Shown: one piece after another, positions 1 through 11,476 of the stretch
Layout of the letters: each line of letters opens with the position of its first letter
Numbering within the stretch: position 1 is the stretch's first letter
DNA from: Tubulanus polymorphus
Taxonomy: Eukaryota > Nemertea > Palaeonemertea > Tubulaniformes > Tubulanidae
Assembly (NCBI RefSeq): GCF_964204645.1
Contig: NC_134028.1
Location: 11,761,001 to 11,825,000, forward strand
DNA: 64,000 nt
Reading direction: 5' to 3'
Notes under the pieces: model-generated
The model's input: only the letters and a program-made list of their open reading frames with translations
Database searches by the model: none
Told to the model about the DNA's origin: nothing
Translations under genes and position numbers: made by a program

Positions 1-348
1 TTATTTTAGTAGCGTCGGAATTCCCCGTACAATGTAATGAAATTACAATTTATTACAAATTCTATCAAACAGAAAACACAGCGCTCTTCTTCTGCTGATG
101 AAATGTCAAATGCGCCAGCAAGCAGCGTTACAGTACCACTATAGTAGTGTATACTGTACATGCGTGTGTTTGTGTGTGCAACAGTCTAATCTAATGATTT
201 CCGCGCGCACGTGTAGGCCTTCTGTAAGTGAATGTTCGCTTACACTTCAATGCCAATGAAATCAATCACCGGGTATTAGAATGAAATAATACCTGTGGCG
301 GATAGTAATTACATTCTCACCAGCAATGAGCATTTGAAATTCGCACGT
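1..348. other. non-coding repeat-like sequence
   Basis: No gene is visible. The first 29 bases recur almost exactly at 401-429, so the window opens inside or beside the same repeat that continues at 349-715. Everything else here is unassigned. Confidence 0.4.
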
Positions 349-715
349 TTACGGCACCTAGTCCAATGAAACGTTCGCCATTCTATGGCTTTCCCACAAT
401 TATTTTAGTAGCGTCGGAATTCCCCGTATATCCCAAAAAAGCCAATTACATTCGCTCGTAGAGACAACGCCACCGAATCGTTGTCATTGCAATTTTATAC
501 GCGAGAGCTAAGAATTTTCCCACCAAAAACATTTTTTCGTAGAATTTCAACTCCGTTGACCATGTCATCGACGGAGGTTCGCCATGTTTCAATCGCATCG
601 ATTATACGTCGTTTAAGCCGAGAACCAATGAAACAAATGCTCACATAAAAAAACGTACCGCGATTTTACATCAATTGGCTCAATGCCAACATCATATCGC
701 TGATAAAGGTAAACC
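349..715. repeat. dispersed repeat, copy 1 (partner at 52548-52912)
   Basis: About 365 bp match 52548-52912 in the same orientation with scattered substitutions. The match starts near GGCACCTAGTCCAATGAAAC and ends near GATAAAGGTAAACC. No ORF or terminal inverted repeat is evident, so the class is unknown. Confidence 0.75.
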
Positions 716-1875
716 AAAAAGTATAACATCATTGTTTTATATTATTACTAGATTGAATTTTCAAATGAAAACTATGCAAACTGAAGTTAATGATAACCAC
801 AAAACAAAGCAATGTTCTAGCTTATAATAATAAGGTTTTTAATTTCTGTAATTTGCATAATCTATGCTTAATTTACTGCAGCAATGTTATAACAATGTAC
901 CCACAACTGAGACATAAAGGTTGACGGTAGATGACTTACCCAGGTTGAAAAAATAGGGCTCATTCGCTTGTCCATAATGTATATATATAATAATTAGTCC
1001 ATAGACCATAGACCGGAAACAAGCTACAAAATGCCTCATTCACGCACAAATATGGGTGTGGCTGCCATCTCAAATGGCCTTCATGTGTCAAGCATAGAGA
1101 TCATCCTCCCGTGATCCCTATGGCTATAGTTAGGCCATCCCAAAATAATTGTCTACCGTAAACTGACCAACCCGAATTCAAAAGTATCGATTCTGGGATT
1201 CATTGAATTGAATGAAAAATTTTACAAGAACAGCCGACCGACTGACCCTCTGCCAATGTATGAGCTATGTATGTTTGTGAACTGTGCATCGTGTGAAATC
1301 GTGCCTTGGAGTGATGGAACCTTACCACCCTATTATGGCTTGAAATAGCAAGTGGGAATTTCCAGGTTGTTCAATATGGTGTCCATCATGCAGTTAGATG
1401 AATAGTTATTATGGTGATTAAATCCATTGACATCTGCTTCTTTGTCTAGATACAAGACAGACATGTGGCCACGTTTAAGTATTCCAGGAAACTGGCCGTG
1501 TTCCTGCCGATCATTCTAGTGAATATGTTAAAGCCAGCAATGTTAAAGCGCGAGGTGATCAATGTTGTTTCATTTTGAACACATGGATGACACTTCGGAT
1601 GAAGTAAAAATTTGAAAATTATTCTTGAAATCTAGGCTATTAGATAAATGAACAACGCCGATTTGTGATATTGTTTTTCATGTAAAAAAGATGATAAAAT
1701 TGTTTTATTCCCTAAAAAGATTTTCTTCCTACCTACCTACTGACTCACCCTGAAAACGTGGATCAGTGTTACTGCAAACAAAAATTAATATGGGACGGCC
1801 TTATGAGAAAATTGTTCTAAAAGTGAAGAGCGTACAGTCGGAACAGGGTACAAATGACTTATTTCATACACATAT
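716..1875. other. unassigned intronic or intergenic sequence
   Basis: No coding signal. The stretch around 1130-1180 (GGCCATCCCAAAATAATTGT) is an inverted relative of 3360-3410, so part of it is old dispersed repeat. The rest is unassigned. Confidence 0.35.
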
Positions 1876-1990
1876 ATAACTTTCCAAAATATTGAATTCG
1901 GTCTTTAAAGAGATGAATGAACGAATGTACGGACTATGGATGAAAGTGAATGCAATAGCCTACTGGGACTAAACCCCTAAGTGGGCTAAA
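1876..1990 (+). repeat. tail fragment of the HINE-like family A
   Basis: This carries the characteristic family-A tail: CCAAAATA.TGAATTC, then AAAGTGAATGCAATAGCC, then GGGACTAAACCCC and AAGTGGGCTAAA. It is more diverged than the copies at 11.5, 23.5 and 58.7 kb. Confidence 0.7.
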
Positions 1991-2312
1991 TAGACATTGA
2001 TTGCGATCATGAAAACCTGCCAGTGCTTCATATATTCAGTATAAAAAATTTTCTCAACAACATGGCACAGGAGAACAGATTTGATTTCTATCGGGCTTTT
2101 TAATAGAATTGTCTTTAGATGAGGGCAGCAATTCCAAGGTGAGCACACTTTTTCACAAGATTCTTTAAAGATCATGAATGGCAGAAAATTGAGTAATTCA
2201 TTCATTCACTCTTACATCAAAATGACAAAATATGGCTGAGTTGTGCTCTCATGGAATCAATATTCATACATAAATAATATTTCTTGATGTTTCTTGTAGC
2301 CCGCATTCACTT

Positions 2313-2578
2313 TCACTCATCTACTCTGTACACATGTAACCGTTCTTCATCAGGATGTACAGTGGGATTCAGGAGCATTCTCCGACTGGAACCACTGCTA
2401 CTTGAGCCAGTTGACCCTTCTGAGACAAGTGGGGTTCCGGGCAGTGATAATGATTCATGTTGACCTGAAGTCAAAACATCACTTTCATCACGAGAGCTAT
2501 CACAATCATCCTCGCGGTCATATAGCACCTTTGTGTGAGCTGCTGGGCGAAAAACTATCCTTAATCCTGGTGATAAAC
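2313..2578 (-). CDS. 3'-terminal exon of an unidentified acidic, Ser-rich host protein
   Basis: Last exon of the gene whose other exons lie at 57965-58174, 28871-28997 and 14410-14587. A polypyrimidine tract and CAG precede it (acceptor at 2579-2581). Its first two bases (GT) complete an AGT serine codon with the single A that ends the 14.4-kb exon. The frame then stays open for about 87 codons to a stop at 2313. Visible features are a start near SPGLRIVFRPAAHTKVLYD, a DCDSSRDESD acidic/Ser stretch, a Ser/Gly run (GSTGSSSSGSS) and a charged C-terminus ending LHVYRVDE. I recognise no domain and give no function. The splice-phase agreement and biased composition make it a convincing real exon. 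Confidence 0.7.
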
Positions 2579-3250
2579 CTGAAAAAAATATAGAATACTA
2601 TAAATATTGGTTAAATTCTGTAAAATAAGTCACTGATTTAAATTTCAGTTCATTCATTATTTAGAAATGAGTATTTCAATCAGCAATTCTCAGGTGTATG
2701 TTATTGGTGTAGTGTGTGACATCACTTCAGAAAATCAATATTTTAATATTATTTTGAGAATTTAGTAAATGAACTTTATGGATGTTTTGATAAAATCCAT
2801 CATCCTTATGAAGCAACAAGATTTCTCATTCATGGGTTCAGCCTGATTTCATCATTTCAGATCCGAGACAATTCCTAAATAATTGTCTGTTTGCTGTAAC
2901 ACCGACTCAAGTTTTCAGGATGAGTCAGGATGATTTTTTTGCAAAATTTATGGGCAAAAAAATTATCACCCTTTTTATATGGAAAAAATATCAAAAATCT
3001 GCGTTGTGCACGGGAAATTCGTATATAGCCTAGATTTCAAGAACAATTTTGAAATTGAATTTTTTTCTGAACTTCATCTGGAGCGTCATCTCTAGTGCTC
3101 AAAATGAAACAGTACATTGAATATATGCGTGCTATAATATCCCCAACTTTAAAATAGTCACTAAGAATGAATGGCAGCTTATTGGAACACTTCCAGTTTC
3201 CTGGAAAACTTAAACTAGGCAACACTCAAAACATATTTTCACTCGACGTA
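2579..3250. other. intron sequence, no gene seen
   Basis: Follows the terminal-exon acceptor on the minus strand. AT-rich with no coherent ORF. Part of the next dispersed repeat (3.25-4.1 kb) may begin here. Confidence 0.4.
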
Positions 3251-4115
3251 CACTTGACTTCAAAGATACATAGGAAGTGGGTCGGTCGGTCGGCCGTTAT
3301 CGAGAGTAAAATTTATTTCAATGAATCCCAAAAACAGTTTTCACTCGGTACCTTTGAAGTCTGGGCGGTCAGGTTACGGCAAACAGACCATTATTTTGGG
3401 ATGGCCTGATAGAATCAGATAGCTGCACTAAGAAAGAGTATCCTAAGAGGGCAACGTTCTGACCAGAAAGTCGGCCATCTTGAATTGGAGAATTCTTCAA
3501 AAGAATACTTTACATTCTATGCTACACACAAAAATTTCATGGAATCAGCTCAGACAGTTTTTGAGATATCACGTACACGGGAAGTTCACATAGGGACATC
3601 TATGAAAATCAATGTGGCCACCAATCAGTCATTATGCAACGTAAAATCCTAATTTTTCAGATGAAAATGTGGGTCCTTCAGGTACAAAGTGACAATAGAT
3701 GAAGCATCAGCAATGATTACAGTATCGTTTAAGAGTTCAAAATATGCCATTTTGACCTTAAAGCAGGTCATGAGTCAGCCATCTTTTATCGGAGAAATCC
3801 CCAAATCAATAGGGTTCCTCTTCATACTATCATACACACACTATACAAATTTCATGGAATCAGCTCAAACGGTTTTTGAGTTATCATGTAAACGGGAAGT
3901 TCACAACTAGAAAGAAGGTCATAATTCAGCCATCTTATAATTGGATAATACCCCATAACTAAAGAGTCCATCAACATACTATCATACATATACCATAAAA
4001 TTTCATTAAATTAGCTCAACCGCTTTTCGAGTTATCGTGTGCATGGTAAGTACACGTGAACACGCTGCTGCGAAAACTGATACATCCCCCCACGACTTCA
4101 TCGGGGGGATATGAT
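3250..4115 (+). repeat. eroded tandem-core element (family C)
   Basis: Three diverged units share CATGGAATCAGCTCA.AC and TTTTTGAGTTATC, near 3540, 3852 and 4008. The element ends with a hairpin, CCCCCCACGACTTCATCGGGGGG without long loop, at about 4084-4106. The layout, internal tandem units then a terminal GC-rich hairpin, parallels families A and B in this window. No protein is encoded. Confidence 0.5.
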
Positions 4116-5185
4116 AATCATTATGCAAACCATGCAGTTATGAGTGTGATATATGGTAGAACTATTCGGTTTAGACAAAATTTGCAAAAACTATCATTTG
4201 TGAATTTGTTATCATGATGATAGTGATTGTTGTTCCCTATGGGCCTGCCTTAGAATGAAAACGAAATTTGAACCCTTGCATAAGATATTTTTATTCTAGG
4301 AAATACCGTCACACGTATCTCACCTACATAAATTTCCAAAAGCATTTCCTTATCTATTGGCCCCAAATGACTGCAATGTCTTTAACCATCTGATTAGCAC
4401 ATTAATATTGATCTGCTCTTCAGTTAAATCCTCATAATATATTTTGTAATTGTTGGTTATCCTTGTGATATGATTGTCAAATTAACATGACTTTTCTTCT
4501 TCTTTTGGGTGGTATATACCTAAATCTTGCTTTTCTATATCTCTCCTGCTGTTAAATTATAACATAATACAATGTATTACTCTTTGTAATTAGGGTTTTC
4601 TGTTACTTCAGAGAAAACCCTATTGATATTCGCGTGATTCTTATTAGGGTTTCTGATGCTTTCGCAGAAACCCTATTGTCATTCTGCTGATTATTATTAG
4701 GGTTTGCTTTCTGCAACTTACCTTCACTGTTGGTGAAACTATTCTGTATCACAAGTACTACGCTGCATTGACAGATACTGTACATAATATAAGTCAGAAT
4801 TCCACCGTTTACTCAAAACATAGAAATTTAATCCTGATTCAAACAGTATCCATCTACGTACATGTATTGCGTGTGTCTTATTCCCAAAGCGCGTAAATAC
4901 GTGTATTTGTGTGTGTGTCCTTACATGCATTGATAGAGTCATGTTCTAGATCTATAGCAACAAGTAAGCAGTAGTGGTATTTTTATCTCTTGGAAGTCGA
5001 TTGTTTTGCCGTTGAATGAGGACATTCCTCGAGTGAATGCAACTGAGGAATTTTTATAGCCTTGTGCTGTATACACAAGTTTTTGCATCATATAGATTTT
5101 ACATGCGTATTCAGCTAGTAACAGGAATACTCCTCAATAGATTTACTTATATGAGATGTACGTAATACACGTACCATAATAACTT
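4116..5185. other. intron sequence containing the AGGGTTTTCT hairpin repeats
   Basis: No gene. Apart from the hairpin repeat at 4591-4710 this is AT-rich unassigned DNA. Short ORFs here lack splice context and look random. Confidence 0.4.
4591..4710. repeat. three tandem hairpin units of about 54 bp
   Basis: TAGGGTTT recurs at 4591, 4645 and 4698, spacing 54 and 53 bp. The first two units contain an inverted repeat of the type AGGGTTTTCT...AGAAAACCCT that would fold as a hairpin. A longer isolated version (12-bp stem AGGGTTTTCTGT / ACAGAAAACCCT) is at about 27607-27636. Confidence 0.7.
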
Positions 5186-5256
5186 CCCAAAATAACTGGA
5201 TTCCGAATACGGACTGACAAAAAGTGAACGCAAAGTCCAAAGTGGGCTAAAAAATC
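5186..5256 (+). repeat. tail fragment of the HINE-like family A
   Basis: Contains AACTTCCCAAAATAACTGGA, AAAAGTGAACGCAA and AAGTGGGCTAAAAA, the 3' tail of family A, with the usual GGACGGACGG segment shortened. Confidence 0.7.
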
Positions 5257-5436
5257 ACATGCAATTAAAAATTACCCTGGGTACTTTGATATCGATACAA
5301 TGTAGCTCGGTTACACAATAGCCTAGGTTAATGACGGTTTGCCGCAAGATAAATCGGCAGAAATTAGAAAACACCAGCTAACATCACAGTTGTTTACTTT
5401 TTCTAAGGATTTTGCGGGCTTAAGACATTGACTAGA

Positions 5437-6370
5437 AATTAGGGCGATCAGACTTAAGATGGCCATCCTGTGACCTGTTTTGTGCCTGCAAATGTCATTT
5501 AAGCCTGAGTCCTGTAGTTTCCTAATGGATTGCCATTTTACACTGCAAGTTTTGATGGGTATTCTATGATTTTTAATACATCAGACAGGTATTGTTGATC
5601 AGCCAATTATCACACGATTGGCGTCCGTCTTAGTGTCATCAGTATTCATTCAGGTGGAAAAAGTTTCTTAAGGAAAATACAAGTTTTTAACTTATAGTCT
5701 TGACATTTGATCGTTACTAGCACTGTCATAAAATACATCTCCTCAGATGGCATTAGAATCACCTTTTTCTTTGTTCTTGCCACCAAGGGGAGTTAAATAT
5801 TGAATAACATATAATTTTCTATTCATATTGGAACCTATGCATATTTTGTAACCACAATCAATTGCAAAATTGTAGCTAATGGTATGTTTTATTATTGTTG
5901 TGAGTTTCAATGCCATTGATTTTGGTATATGGTCACCAGGGGGCATTGAATGATAGAATTACATAGTATCTCTACATTATATTGGTACCTAAGCAAATTT
6001 TGTTACCACAAACGATAGCGAATTTGTAGGTCATAATATGTTCTATCATCGGAGTGAGTTTCAAGGTGATTGGTGTTGAATAGTACATTAACTTAGTATT
6101 TCTATATTATAATGGTACCTATGAATATTTTGTTACCACGAGCAATTGCAAAATTATAGCTCATGACATGTTCCAGGTTCGTGTTGAGTTTCAAGGTCAT
6201 TGGGTTTGCATACCAGGGGGCGTTTAAAAGTAGAATGATTTATTATTTCCTTATTTTATTGATACCTAGGCATATTTATTATATGGTCACCAGAGGGGGT
6301 TGAATATTGAAATTGTTAAGTTGTGAGCATTTGAACCCGCTTCCCAAGTGGGCACGGTGTCCCTGGTCCC
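5437..6370 (-). mobile_element. HINE-like family A element, minus-strand copy
   Basis: Read on the minus strand it starts near 6370 with the family head (CCAGGGACACCGTGCCCACT) and continues through at least three diverged units of the 154-bp core (CACCAGGGGGC / TTGGTACCTA landmarks near 5935, 6095 and 6215). It then runs into the core-distal region ending at about 5437 (AAGATGGCC on the plus strand). The tail with the CTAA end is missing. It encodes no protein. Confidence 0.7.
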
Positions 6371-7507
6371 ACAGTTTACACCATTCACCATTTTCAGATA
6401 ACTAAATGTCACTAAATGTTTCTATTTTCAGTGATCGTATACCATGCGCACATTAAACACTCTGAACAATCAATCTTCTAATCTGCTTTACAAGTATTGG
6501 TTTGGAACTGGGTTCTTCAGCAATGTTTGATTTGTAACCACGCTTTGCCCATTGGAATTGAAATGGCAAATTTAATTTCCCCTTCTTATCAAATTATTGT
6601 ATTTTATTCAGTAACATCAATAATACTCTGTATTCATTTCTTGGCATAATTTATACATTCATTACGCTAGGAGCTTGTAATCTTTCAATACATTGTTATT
6701 AAGATATCTTAGGGAGCATCTCAAATTGTCAATAAATCCGTCGATTAGAATAACTGTCTAATTAGAAAAACGAGTGATTAATTCTTGAATTTAGGGTATG
6801 GTGCCTAGTGATGGACAAATTAATGTCTATCAATTCACATTACTGCTGTGAACTGATATTGACAAAAACTCTGTACGCCTCAAAGAACAACAATTCATCC
6901 AGCAAAGCAGAAACCCATTATTGCTACTTTGCAGCTATATCTATTATTTCATTCCACACAATTTTTGTTAACAAGAGCCCCAAGGGGCACTATGGCGAGC
7001 CTGTCAGCTTTTCATAATATGGCAAATGATGGATTCTGTGGGTTATATTTGTCAAAATCCACTCGCAGCTCAATACCATTACTATACCAATAATTTACAC
7101 AATACAATTGTGTTTTCATAAGTAGCACAGACAGCGACTGGAGCTGGCAAGAAAAAATACCTCAGATAAATCTTGTCCCTTGGTCTTATTGATTTGAATG
7201 CGGAATAGAATTAAATTTTCTGAAATTTGCTCAGTAAAAAAAAAAATGGAATTGGATTTGATTATATGTTTTATTTGTTCAATAAAGCAAAATTGAACTG
7301 GATTTAATATTTTTTGGCAGAATAAAATTTGATTGAATTTGCAGTTTGAGCACATGGCTAATTAGCATATCCAGGTCATCCATCCGATTTGAGAAAAAGC
7401 TATTTTTCCCGGACTTTGCATAATTGTCAATATTTTCTGTAGTGCAAATAAAAATATTCCTCCCAAAAACCAAATCAACTAAAGATTTCACAGAAATCGA
7501 TTTTGAC
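6371..7507. other. intron sequence, no gene seen
   Basis: AT-rich. Around 6905-6950 lies a diverged inverted copy of the ATAGCTGCAAAGCAGC motif that also occurs near 24855 and 50300. ORFs of 60-80 codons here have no supporting features. Confidence 0.35.
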
Positions 7508-7926
7508 ATACAATTTTAGACCTTAAAATAAAACCGGAAGTAAAACAGTAGACGATACTGCGGGTTCACGTGAACACCTGCTGATCTCTGCGGCTAAGCC
7601 AATCATAGAGGAGTCTTTGCTTTCTTATTGGCTTTTTCTAAAACAGATATTTTTGAGTTCAGATTTTCGCGAAGACGCTCATTCATTATAAATTAATAAC
7701 TCATAATAAATATAATAAATTTAATTAATAAATATGAATTAATGAACGAGGGCCCTTTTCAAAGTTCAGCTTCATAGGGGTTGGAGAATGGATAATGCTC
7801 TAATGAATGATTTGTATGAATATATGCTCCGTTGCACAGTCAAAGCGCCTTTGCTCTGGAAACCATTTCATTTAAATTCGCTCCATTTGTATAGTAATAG
7901 CCTACGGCTGGCCTAAAAATGCATAG
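7508..7926. repeat. dispersed repeat, partner at 28330-28688
   Basis: Same-orientation match to 28330-28688, with landmarks AGCCAATCATAGAGGAGT, GGATAATGCT, TTTGTATGAATATATGCTC and CTCCATTTGTATAGTAATAG. This copy has an extra AT-rich block near 7680-7745. Class unknown. Confidence 0.75.
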
Positions 7927-7999
7927 GCTTTCTTACCTTACTGCTGTTTCCAATACAATCCATTTTATTTCATTTAGCTCACTTCGACCCACAGATACC

Positions 8000-8060
8000 C
8001 CGTCCGTGTTCTGATGAATGAATTACGTTACAAAAGCACTGTCGGGCCGTTAACATCGAA
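8000..8060. repeat. short inverted relative of 27380-27440
   Basis: GTTACAAAAGCACTGTCGGG and the following CGAAAATTGGGCCCCATT match the reverse complement of 27385-27440. The two repeats at 7.5-8.1 and 27.2-28.7 kb may therefore be parts of one larger family. Confidence 0.6.
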
Positions 8061-8342
8061 AATTGGGCCCCATTTAATGAGGTGACATGTTTTTCTGAGT
8101 CCCCAATCTGAAATCCACTGCAGGCTGCTCGTCACTTCGATTATCAATTCAAGTTTAAATAAACATTTTTATTACTGCAAGACTTCACATTCAGCCGCAG
8201 TCTTCAAACAGTAATTTTTATTTTTTTCATCATTAATGAAACTGGTATTTAGATCTTAGGAAGAGAGTTCAAATATCCGAATAACCATAGAAGCGATAAC
8301 ATTAAAAACCTCATTTTCTAATGAGTAAATACAGTTTATTAA

Positions 8343-8379
8343 CACGAACGTTTTCGGGATCATATCCCCTCATCAGGTG
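8343..8379 (-). ncRNA. hammerhead-ribozyme-like motif, left arm
   Basis: On the minus strand: CAC, CTGATGA, stem II GGGG/TCCC (one G-U pair), GAAA, then a short palindromic stem III (AACGTT), C and GTG. CAC and GTG can form stem I, and the predicted cleavage follows the C before GTG. This matches a type-I hammerhead core with a minimal stem III, an arrangement known for Penelope-like elements. Activity is untested. Confidence 0.55.
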
Positions 8380-8623
8380 AAATACAAGTGAATCAAATGA
8401 TTAAACTACAGGTTTATATACAACATAAGTTACAAAATTACAAGTGCTAAATTCTAAGCTAATTACAAACCAAGTATTTAATTACAAACTAATTATTTGA
8501 ATACATTTAGGATAAAGGATGAGCGTTACTTGGTTTGTAATTAGCTTAGAATTTAGCACTTGTAATTTTGTAACTTATGTTGTATATAAACCTGTAGTTT
8601 AATCATTTGATTCACTTGTATTT

Positions 8624-8660
8624 CACCTGATGAGGGGATATGATCCCGAAAACGTTCGTG
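8624..8660 (+). ncRNA. hammerhead-ribozyme-like motif, right arm
   Basis: Mirror copy of 8343-8379 with the same core. Predicted cleavage is between 8657 and 8658. The very short palindromic stem III suggests a dimeric fold. In this element a transcript through both arms would carry one core in sense and one in antisense. Confidence 0.55.
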
Positions 8661-8780
8661 TCAATAAACTGTATTTACTCATTAGAAAATGAGGTTTTTA
8701 ATGTTATCGCTTCTATGGTTATTTCGGAAAACTGGTATTTTATTAATTCCAGAGGACTTAAGTTACTATGGAGCCCCAGA

Positions 8781-9200
8781 TGAAAAGATCTTTTTTTCTT
8801 TCAAACAACCTTTCGTTCGGACATATTTTTTTTGTCGGAACAAAAATTTTTTGTTCGAACTAATAATATTTTGTTCGATCGAACAAAATAATTTCATTCA
8901 AACAAAACTTGGTTTGAAAAATTGTTCGAACAAAATTGTTTTCGTTTGAACAAATTTTTTTGTCAGAATGAAAGGTTTTTCGTTCGGACAAAAAGTATAT
9001 TTTTCGATCAAGCAGAATCAACTCCATTCGAACAAAATTTTCCTGTTGGAACATTAAGTTTTTCACTGAAACAAGTATATTTACCGATCAAAGCGTTTTT
9101 TATTCCAAAGAAATATTTTCATGGAACTAAATAGTCTTTTCGTTATAATGAGTAATCTTCATTCGAACAAAATAATCTTCTCACTCGAACAAAAAGTAAT
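8781..9200. repeat. cluster of TTCGAACAAAA-type motifs
   Basis: More than a dozen degenerate occurrences of (A)TTCGAACAAAA, GTTCGGACA or GTTCGATCGAACA on both strands, many of them palindromic around TTCGAA, at irregular 15-35 bp spacing. Reading frames on both strands are open only because of the repeat. Function unknown. Confidence 0.7.
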
Positions 9201-10314
9201 AATATTAACTTGGGTTTTCTTTGTATCCAATATTCATATCATGCCTTTTTGAGGTTGAAGCTCATCTTCAATGTTTCTGACCATATACGGAACACAGCTT
9301 GTTTATATGGCATGGAAATATTGTCAAAATCAAAATAACATTTTTGACGCGTCAAATTCACTTTATTCAAAATTTCATCTCATTTCAGAATGCATTTAAT
9401 AAAGATCAGGTTGAATGAAGAGCTTTCGAAGCAACAGCGGATCTAGGGACGGTTGGACCCAAACGTTTATTTCTTATTTTCCCAAATACTGTTGTGCCCC
9501 GGCTTGAGAGTTGTATTGCAAGTAGAATTGATGCACGGAGGTCAGGCTGGTAAGCTTCGAACGGATGATGCAGTATTTTCCGAGAAAAACGTCGAAAATT
9601 CTCTGCTTTCCTAAGTTATGCAAATACGTGCAACTAGGAATTTCCGGGAATTTCGGCACCTCTGACGTAATTATGGGCGTCAGGAAATGGCGAGCAATGC
9701 ATTGACGTTTGTGACGTGCTTAGTTTGCTCATAGTTTGTTCGATGTTCGATGGGGCAAAACTTTTGTCGGAAGATTAAAAGGATTGCTAAAGATGATAAT
9801 GCGCGTTTGAAATTAAACTTCCTTCAGCTGTCTTAATTAAAAGCAGCTTAGCGAAATTTCACTGATAGCAGTTTATTTTGGTGCAAAGCCATTGCAATAG
9901 ACAGCCCCTGCTGGGCTGTCGGCTGCTTTGCTGCCGCTAAAACGTTGCATTTAACTTCGCTCATTTTCCACAAATATTTTCAATATCAAGATTCCCTGGC
10001 GTGATATGAAAATACCAAAAGCTTACCAACAATATAACTAGATAAACCTAGAAATTTGGTCACGTACACAAAGCTTACCTTTAAGCCAGTACAATAGTCG
10101 AGTTGAAATAAAAATACAGCAACCCAAGTAATTGTTGCTACATAGTTAAATTGGCTAATTTCGGACCTACATTCATGTTGTTGTAGACAACTAAAATATC
10201 AAACTATGATGTCTGGAAAAACACAAGTCAACATTATCCACCAGTGTCCTGATATAAGTGATATAGAATTTAAATGAAAATGTCTAAGTAATATATTTTA
10301 ATCTCATAATGATC
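9201..10314. other. unassigned intron sequence
   Basis: No splice-supported exon, no terminal repeat and no tandem structure noticed. Confidence 0.35.
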
Positions 10315-10503
10315 TCACAATTTACGCAATTCAGAGTAACATTTTTCGATACGTTCCATGTCCTCTCTCAACAATCTAAGCATCCGACCAGACTTTGACA
10401 AAGGTTGCACTATGAGAAAAATGATATCAGCTACCCAAACTACTATGGCATATTTGGCCATTGGTACAGGGCTTTCATTGTCACAAGTACGTATGTATTT
10501 CAA
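10315..10503 (-). pseudogene. possible protein-coding remnant, unidentified
   Basis: An open frame of 62 codons has non-random-looking composition: a hydrophobic stretch (AKYAIVVWVADIIFLIVQPL) followed by a charged helix-like end (REDMERIEKCYSELRKL). I see no acceptor, no motif and no repeat match. It may be a fragment of a TE protein or chance. Low confidence. Confidence 0.2.
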
Positions 10504-11115
10504 GAAGGTTAAAATGAAGTCGTTTGGGAAGAGCTGGAGGGGGTGTCCCCCTTCCCTTGTGTTCAGAAAATTTTATGAAAATTTACCATTAATTGGCACA
10601 ATTTCCGCGAAGTTGAGCCTTTAAATCAACTATTGAATTGAATTGTGCCGGAAGCATCTGAAACACGGTCACAGTCCCTGACGCAGTTTAAAAGCCGGTC
10701 CCAGCCTCGGCCAGACGTCATATACATGGGCTGGTTCCGCCTCCGCGATCAGCTTTTTCTGTGTCACGCACAAAATCAACACAATGTTTACAATTCAAAT
10801 AGATGCAGTTATTGATTCAATTTTTACTGTCTTCTTGAATGGAAATCGTGAAAACGCATATAATGAACGCTTTTACGGACGATCTACCAATCTTAGAACT
10901 TTGTGACCCGGATTTACACTGTTTTAATCACTGATATATCACCATGCAATGGCATGAACAGGCAAAAATTAATAAAATAGACGGCAGTCATCACAAAACA
11001 CTACTTCTACACAGCCGTAATATTGAATATCTCAGAGATATTCGGGTTTTGGTGAGAGCAACATTTATGCTTTGTTCAATTGGCCGATCCCTTCTCAATA
11101 TTACCAATATGCGAA
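10504..11115. other. unassigned intron sequence
   Basis: No gene or repeat structure identified between the remnant at 10.3 kb and the family A copies. Confidence 0.3.
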
Positions 11116-11400
11116 CTAGGGGTCCAGGAACACTATGTCCACTTAGGAAATGCTTTGAAATGCTCAACAATCTCACCATTTCAATACTCAACGTCCCCTG
11201 ATGAATATATACTGAAACCAATGATCTCGAAACTCACCATAATCACACATGTCATGAGTTAAAATTGAGCAACTGATTATAATAACAAAATATGCCTAGA
11301 TATCAATATAATATGGAAATACTAAGTTATTCTGCTATTGAACGCTCCTGGTGAGCATAGGGATGGTCCATAAAGTACATACACATGGAAATGGCTGAAA
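11116..11400 (+). repeat. truncated, diverged head of HINE-like family A
   Basis: Starts with AACTAGGGGTCCAGGAACAC and contains about one and a half core units (CAACGTCCCCTGATGA, AACGCTCCTGGTGAGC). It is interrupted before the younger copy that starts at 11477. Confidence 0.7.
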
Positions 11401-11476
11401 ATATGAGGTCCTAACATCCGTATGCATGGCGTACGCATTTGTTTAACTGGTCCTGACTTGTGTAAGCAAAAAAAAA

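Larger units (their letters stand above)
8277..8727. mobile_element. foldback element: two inverted Penelope-type tails
   Basis: Left arm 8277-8476 and right arm 8528-8727 are near-perfect reverse complements, each about 200 bp, with a 51-bp spacer. Read outward, each arm carries CACCTGATGAGGGG...CCCGAAAACGTTCGTG and then AATAAA. This resembles the tail of the Penelope-like fragment at 18.7 kb and a hammerhead ribozyme core. Imperfect direct repeats containing AAACTGGTATTT lie at about 8239-8251 and 8728-8740 and could be remains of a target-site duplication. No protein is encoded. The Penelope affiliation is inferred from tail similarity only. Confidence 0.8.
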
